A stretch of DNA of 17,656 bases, from NCBI GenBank assembly GCA_023425285.1, contig JAFACY010000256.1, forward strand, positions 1 to 17,656. Direction: 5' to 3'. Positions 13,542-17,656 of this stretch are shown piece after piece (positions within the stretch are counted from its first letter, which is position 1; each line of letters begins with the position of its first letter). Made by a program: the position numbers and the translations under genes. This stretch comes from Bacillota bacterium. Its GTDB lineage: Bacteria; Bacillota; Clostridia; Tissierellales; Sedimentibacteraceae. The notes beneath the pieces were generated by a model that worked only from the letters and a program-made list of their open reading frames with translations, made no database searches and was not told where the DNA came from.

Positions 13542-13601
13542 TTCATCCTTACATATTATATTACAATATAAAGCTTAAACTAAGTTTAATTTATACTTCA
13601 A

Positions 13602-15755
13602 TTAACTCTTTTCCTCATTCATATTAATTTCCGCAAAATTTGCAATAAAAACAAAATCTATTTCAGCTTTTGCAATGCTTACGTTCAACACTCTTACCTT
13701 GACATCTTCACCTATTCTGTATATTTTTCTGTTTGTCTGACCGAATAATTCTCTTTTTTCATTGTCAAATATGTAGAAATCGTCAATCATGTTTGATATA
13801 TGCACAAGACCTTCAACTGTGTTCTCCAATTCAACAAATACACCAAAGCTTGTTACTCCTGAAATTACACCGCTATATTCTTCTCCGATTTTATCGGACA
13901 TGTATTCGGCAATTTTTATTTTGTCAACATTTCTTTCTATTTCATCCGCAATTCTTTCCATTTTAGAGGATTGCTCTGCCACTATGGCTGTTCGCTCTGA
14001 CAATCTGTGATAATCTTCCTCCGAAAATTTACCGTTAAGCTGACCCTTTATGATCCTGTGTATCTGGAGGTCCGGATATCTTCTTATGGGTGATGTAAAA
14101 TGACAGTAATACTGTGCAGCCAGACCAAAATGTTCAGAGCTCTCAGGTGAATATATTGCCTTTCTCAGTGATCTGAGCATCATGTTGTTTATGAGAGACT
14201 CTTCTTTTTTTCCTTTTATTTTTAACAGAAGCTGCTGTAATTCTCTCGGGTGTATCTCGTTGGAACCCTTTAATGTATATCCCAAATTATGAATCATAAT
14301 GCTGAACTCCTGCATCTTTTCTTCATCAGGGTCCTCGTGTATTCTGTAAACAAAGGGCATGTTGAGCCAATAATAATGCTCCGCAACTGTTTCGTTGCAG
14401 ACGAGCATGAATTCTTCTATTATCTTGTTTGATGTTCTTCTTTCATACTTTGTTACGTCAATCGCTTTTCCTGTTTTGTCCGTAATAATTTTTGTTTCCG
14501 GAAATTCAAAATCAATGGCACCTCTAAGATCTCTTTTTTTTCTTAAAATGAGGCTTAGTTCCTCCATGTTTTTGAGCATAGGAACAATTTCCTTATATTT
14601 TTCCGATAACTCAGCATCGTTATTTTCTAATATTTCAGACACATCCGTGTACGTCATTCTGTAACGGTTTTTTAAAATACTTTCAAATATTTTATAGTCT
14701 GTTACCTTACCTTCTTTATTTATTATCATCTCAACGGAAAGAGTCAGCTTATCCTCTCCGGGATTCAGGCTGCATACACCATTGGATAACTCCTTCGGAA
14801 GCATAGGTATTACCCTGTCGCTTATATAGATACTCGTTGCTCTTTTTAAGGCTTCCTTATCTAATTTTCTGTCTTCCTTTACATAATGAGTTACATCTGC
14901 AATGTGCACTCCAAGCATATATTCGTTATCATTGATTTTTTCCACATATACGGCATCATCCAAATCCTTGGCATCCTCACCGTCTATAGTAATTATGTCA
15001 AGCTCTCTCAAATCTCTCCTGCGCTTGTATTCCTGTTCATGTATGCCTTCGGCAGATACTCTTACAGCTTCCTTTATAACCTCTTCTGGAAACACCTGTC
15101 TCACCTTTTTGTCAAGAAGCACAGCCTCTATATGTGTCTTTGTATCCTCAATATCTCCGATGATTTCTACAATTTTTCCTTCGGGATTCTTTCTTTTATC
15201 TGGCCATTCCGTTATTTTCACATTAACCTTTTCATTTGTTTTTGCACCGTTGAATTCATCGCCGGGTATAAAAATATCAAAGGCAATTTTCTTGTCATCG
15301 GGAACTACGAAACCAAAATTCTTACTTTTCTGGAATGTTCCTATTACGTATTCGTTGGCTCTTTCAAGGATTCTTATTACCTTTCCTTCGGGACTTTTAA
15401 CCTCTTCGGTCGTATTCATAGGTCTTACGATAACTCTGTCGCCGTGCATAGCACCGTTCATATCCACAGGTGATATAAAAATATCGTTGATATCCTTATT
15501 GTCGGGTCTTAAGAAAGCGAAGCCCTTCTGATTACCGTCCAAAGTACCGATTATAAGGTTCATCTTTTCGGGTATACCGTATCTTTGTGACCTTGTAAAT
15601 ATTATGCTTCCTTCATTCTCAAGCTCATTGAGAGCTTTTAAAAGCTCTTTTTTCATGCTGCTGTCTATATTAAATTCCTGTAAAAGCTCATGAAATGTCA
15701 GTGGCTTATATGCTTCTTCCTTCATATATGATAAAATTTTTTCTTTAAAGTTCAT
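13602..15755 (-). CDS. rnr: Ribonuclease R
   Basis: A 717-residue 3'-5' exoribonuclease of the RNase II/R family. Order of domains: N-terminal helix-turn-helix (about 1-60), two cold-shock domains (about 64-200), the RNB catalytic domain (about 245-575) and a C-terminal S1 domain (about 620-700, EEYSGVISGVTSFGVFVELE). The metal-binding aspartates are in DGEDAKDLDDAVY, and the RNase II signature FTSPIRRYPDLQIHRII is intact. RNase R degrades structured RNA and nonstop mRNAs freed by tmRNA-SmpB, so its place directly upstream of smpB-ssrA is functional as well as physical. AAGGAG precedes the ATG at 15755. The gene follows ddl by 19 nt and is likely part of the murF-ddl transcript. Confidence 0.96.
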   Translation of the reverse strand: MNFKEKILSYMKEEAYKPLTFHELLQEFNIDSSMKKELLKALNELENEGSIIFTRSQRYGIPEKMNLIIGTLDGNQKGFAFLRPDNKDINDIFISPVDMNGAMHGDRVIVRPMNTTEEVKSPEGKVIRILERANEYVIGTFQKSKNFGFVVPDDKKIAFDIFIPGDEFNGAKTNEKVNVKITEWPDKRKNPEGKIVEIIGDIEDTKTHIEAVLLDKKVRQVFPEEVIKEAVRVSAEGIHEQEYKRRRDLRELDIITIDGEDAKDLDDAVYVEKINDNEYMLGVHIADVTHYVKEDRKLDKEALKRATSIYISDRVIPMLPKELSNGVCSLNPGEDKLTLSVEMIINKEGKVTDYKIFESILKNRYRMTYTDVSEILENNDAELSEKYKEIVPMLKNMEELSLILRKKRDLRGAIDFEFPETKIITDKTGKAIDVTKYERRTSNKIIEEFMLVCNETVAEHYYWLNMPFVYRIHEDPDEEKMQEFSIMIHNLGYTLKGSNEIHPRELQQLLLKIKGKKEESLINNMMLRSLRKAIYSPESSEHFGLAAQYYCHFTSPIRRYPDLQIHRIIKGQLNGKFSEEDYHRLSERTAIVAEQSSKMERIADEIERNVDKIKIAEYMSDKIGEEYSGVISGVTSFGVFVELENTVEGLVHISNMIDDFYIFDNEKRELFGQTNRKIYRIGEDVKVRVLNVSIAKAEIDFVFIANFAEINMNEEKS

Positions 15756-15774
15756 TATCTGCTCCTTACCGCAT

Positions 15775-16929
15775 TTACTTATGTTTTCCGCTGCTACCCA
15801 TCTTGTTCAATAAGTCAATATCATATGATACAATGTTTGACTTTCGTTGTTCCTGCTGAATTTCAGCAAATTCTATTATTTTAGTTACTAAATCCTTAAA
15901 AGATATTCCTAAGCCTTCCCACAGATAAAAAGCAATGGACCCGGGTATCGTATTGATTTCATTTACAAATATATTGTTGCCATCATAAAGGAAATCTATT
16001 CTTGCATCTCCGCAGCAATCGATTGACTTGAATGCTTCCATTGCATACATTTTTATCTTTTCTTCAACCTCTTTATCTATATCCGCGGGGATTCTTCTCT
16101 TGGATTCTGATGCATCCTTCTTTTTATTTACATATTTGTCTTCATAGGTTAAAAATTCCTTCCAGCCTACCGGCTCTTCACAAAGAGAAGCAGTGAGGTT
16201 ATTTTCAAATCCCATGACTGCACAATTGATTTCTCTCACATTTTCAACACATTTTTCTGCTATTACTTTTCTGTCGTAGCTTAAGGCAACCTCTATGGAA
16301 AACTCAAGCTCCTCTCTGTTGTTGGCCTTGCTGATTCCCACGCTCGAACCTAAATTTGCCGGCTTAACTATTAAAGGATAACCTATCTTCTCGATTTCTT
16401 CGATTATTGCCTGCTTATCTGATTCATAACTGCTTCTGTAAAACCAGGTGTAGTCAACTATAGGAAGCCTGCTGCTTTCAAACACCTTTTTCATTATAAC
16501 CTTATCCATACCTACAGAGGAGCTCAGGACCGAACCGAATGCACAGGGTACACCATTCATCTGGAACATGCCGTGAAGTGCTCCGTCTTCGACATTTGTA
16601 CCATGGACAGCAGGAAATACGATGTCAATCGTATATGTATCATATTTTTTACCGAAAAGACCCTGCTTCAAATCAGGATGAGGATACAGCATCAGCTTTC
16701 CGTCCTTAAAGCCCGGCAGCACCTCATATGCGTCTTCAAATTTCTTGCTCTTATAGTTGTTGATATCATGGAGACAGTTTCCCACATACCATTTACCGTC
16801 TTTTTGTATGTATATTATCCTCGGTTCATAAACTGATTTATCTATATTGTCCAATACCTGTAATCCCGTAATTATGGAAACCTCATGCTCAACTGTCTTT
16901 CCGCCTATAATTATTCCGATTCTTTTCAT
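15775..16929 (-). CDS. ddl: D-alanine--D-alanine ligase
   Basis: A 384-residue ATP-grasp ligase that makes D-Ala-D-Ala for peptidoglycan. Visible: GGKTVEHEVSIITG (Glu14/Glu16 region), the ATP loop KPANLGSSVGISK (189-201), the omega-loop YEDKY with Tyr266 at the E. coli Tyr216 position (arguing against a VanA-type D-lactate ligase), DARIDFLYDG, and the Mg site NEINTIPG (Glu324, Asn326). After this, SIAFYLW places Tyr335 where E. coli DdlB has Ser281, a residue near the second D-Ala; this is an oddity or a subfamily trait. The start at 16929 follows GGAGG; the in-frame TTG at 16944 overlaps that site. It is 11 nt after murF and 19 nt before rnr. Confidence 0.93.
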   Translation of the reverse strand: MKRIGIIIGGKTVEHEVSIITGLQVLDNIDKSVYEPRIIYIQKDGKWYVGNCLHDINNYKSKKFEDAYEVLPGFKDGKLMLYPHPDLKQGLFGKKYDTYTIDIVFPAVHGTNVEDGALHGMFQMNGVPCAFGSVLSSSVGMDKVIMKKVFESSRLPIVDYTWFYRSSYESDKQAIIEEIEKIGYPLIVKPANLGSSVGISKANNREELEFSIEVALSYDRKVIAEKCVENVREINCAVMGFENNLTASLCEEPVGWKEFLTYEDKYVNKKKDASESKRRIPADIDKEVEEKIKMYAMEAFKSIDCCGDARIDFLYDGNNIFVNEINTIPGSIAFYLWEGLGISFKDLVTKIIEFAEIQQEQRKSNIVSYDIDLLNKMGSSGKHK

Positions 16930-16940
16930 AACATCCTCCT

Positions 16941-17656
16941 TCAATTTTCGTTATATGTGTCAGGCAAATCATTTTCAAACAACACCACGTCATTTACTTT
17001 AGTGAGCTTTTCTAAAACCTTGGTTGCTTCATCCAATGAATTAACCACATACAAATTATCTTCATTGAATCCTTTCTTTTGTAAGCCTCTTTGTATCGGA
17101 GCAGTTTGCTTTTTACCCACCAATATGGCAATGTCACAGGACTCAGCTATATTTTCTCCGAATTTTTCATTTTCTGACTGCTCATGTTCTCCCAGTTCTA
17201 TCATACCGGGAGTTATAATTATTTTTCTCTTGTCTTTGAATGATGCCAGCACATCCAGTGCGGCTTTTGCTCCGTCAGGATTTGAATTAAAGGCATCGTC
17301 TATTACGATTACCCCTGTTCCGGGATCTATGAGCTGCAATCTGTGTTCCACAGCTTCTATCTTACCTATTCCTTTTCTGATTTCATCTAATGAAAGCCCT
17401 AAAGCCCTGGCGGTTGCCGAACCCGCAAGTATATTCAATATGTTGTGCTCTCCTAAAAGCCTGGTTTCACATTCAATGCTTCCCATATCTCTTACGCATA
17501 ATGTAAATTTAGAGCCGGTACTGCCTGCAACTATATCTGTTGCATACACATCTGCATGTTCTGCATTCTTAATTCCATATAGTATTTTTTCCTTGTATGT
17601 TTTATCCGCCAATTTCTTTACATATTCATTATCATAATTGAATATTGCAGTTCCGT
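16941..17656 (-). CDS. murF: UDP-MurNAc-tripeptide--D-Ala-D-Ala ligase MurF, C-terminal part
   Basis: The C-terminal 238 or so residues of MurF. The reading frame is open to the window edge, so the start and the ATP-binding GKT loop lie outside. Visible Mur-ligase landmarks are GTAIFNYDNEYVKKLADK upstream of the first in-window start-like codon, GEHNILNILAGSATARALGL, the C-terminal domain entry RLQLIDPGTGVIVIDDAFNS then NPDGAKAALDVL, and TPGMIELGEHEQSENEKFG. The end VLFENDLPDTYNEN fits the clostridial MurF type. The enzyme adds the D-Ala-D-Ala dipeptide to UDP-MurNAc-tripeptide in the cytoplasm. Its substrate is made by the next gene, ddl, 11 nt downstream, so they are co-transcribed. Confidence 0.93.
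   Translation of the reverse strand, partial: GTAIFNYDNEYVKKLADKTYKEKILYGIKNAEHADVYATDIVAGSTGSKFTLCVRDMGSIECETRLLGEHNILNILAGSATARALGLSLDEIRKGIGKIEAVEHRLQLIDPGTGVIVIDDAFNSNPDGAKAALDVLASFKDKRKIIITPGMIELGEHEQSENEKFGENIAESCDIAILVGKKQTAPIQRGLQKKGFNEDNLYVVNSLDEATKVLEKLTKVNDVVLFENDLPDTYNEN

Noticed and set aside
14886..15531. Two long plus-strand open frames inside rnr
   Set aside because: They are antisense to a fully conserved RNase R, have low-complexity Ser/Phe/Tyr-rich translations and no ribosome binding sites.
16885..17637. 250-codon plus-strand open frame across murF and ddl
   Set aside because: It is antisense to two clearly recognisable genes; its composition (Ser/Pro/Leu-rich) is typical of a shadow frame.
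1..17656. CRISPR array, insertion sequence or phage remnant
   Set aside because: No regularly spaced repeats, transposase, integrase or attachment-site duplications were seen on either strand.

Overview
The window is AT-rich, gene-dense DNA with strong AGGAGG-type ribosome binding sites, consensus sigma-A promoters and many intrinsic terminators. This points to a low-G+C Firmicute. The gene content (putative selenium-metabolism genes, a flavodiiron protein, a SatP/YaaH-type acetate carrier, an alanine-initiated tmRNA tag) suggests a strict anaerobe of the Clostridia/Tissierellia type. The genus cannot be read from the sequence. No insertion sequence, phage gene, CRISPR array, rRNA or ordinary tRNA was seen, and no gene-free stretch exceeds 300 bases.

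Layout. (1) 1-2069: a beta-rich hypothetical protein (plus strand, DUF6143-like) converges with an acetate/succinate transporter (minus), followed by a hypothetical protein built from an internal duplication (minus). (2) 2213-6110: a compact selenium/sulfur module. A minus operon (yedE-type transporter, stand-alone TusA-like protein, DUF3343) diverges from a plus operon (cysteine desulfurase-family PLP enzyme, LysR regulator). They share a control region with two good promoters and a 12-bp palindrome abutting the yedE -35 box. (3) 6115-9589: a flavodiiron O2/NO reductase (minus), a YdcZ-family membrane protein (plus) and a berberine-bridge-type flavin oxidoreductase (plus). (4) 9618-12510: a block of small-molecule and drug-response regulators, all minus: AraC-GyrI, GNAT, BlaI and MerR-VOC. 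blaI has a perfect 22-bp inverted repeat over its promoter, and merR-VOC has a long-spacer (19 bp) promoter. (5) 12545-17656: a housekeeping run on the minus strand: murF (partial), ddl, rnr, smpB, ssrA.

How the genes work together. MurF and Ddl make and attach the D-Ala-D-Ala end of the peptidoglycan precursor. RNase R, SmpB and tmRNA are the three core parts of trans-translation and nonstop-mRNA decay. The tmRNA 5' end lies 7 nt past the smpB stop codon, so both probably come from one transcript driven by a perfect TTGACA-17-TATAAT promoter upstream of smpB. In region 2, a YedE-type permease, a one-domain CPxP carrier, DUF3343 and a PLP desulfurase-like enzyme form a plausible uptake and delivery route for reduced selenium or sulfur under LysR control. 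The components are known as selenium-associated families, but their joint chemistry is not settled.

The most unusual items are the YedE module with a minimal TusA instead of full-length YedF, the BlaI repressor with no BlaR sensor but a GNAT partner and a double-palindrome operator, a Ddl with a changed acceptor-site residue, and a structured dyad between the flavodiiron and ydcZ-type genes.
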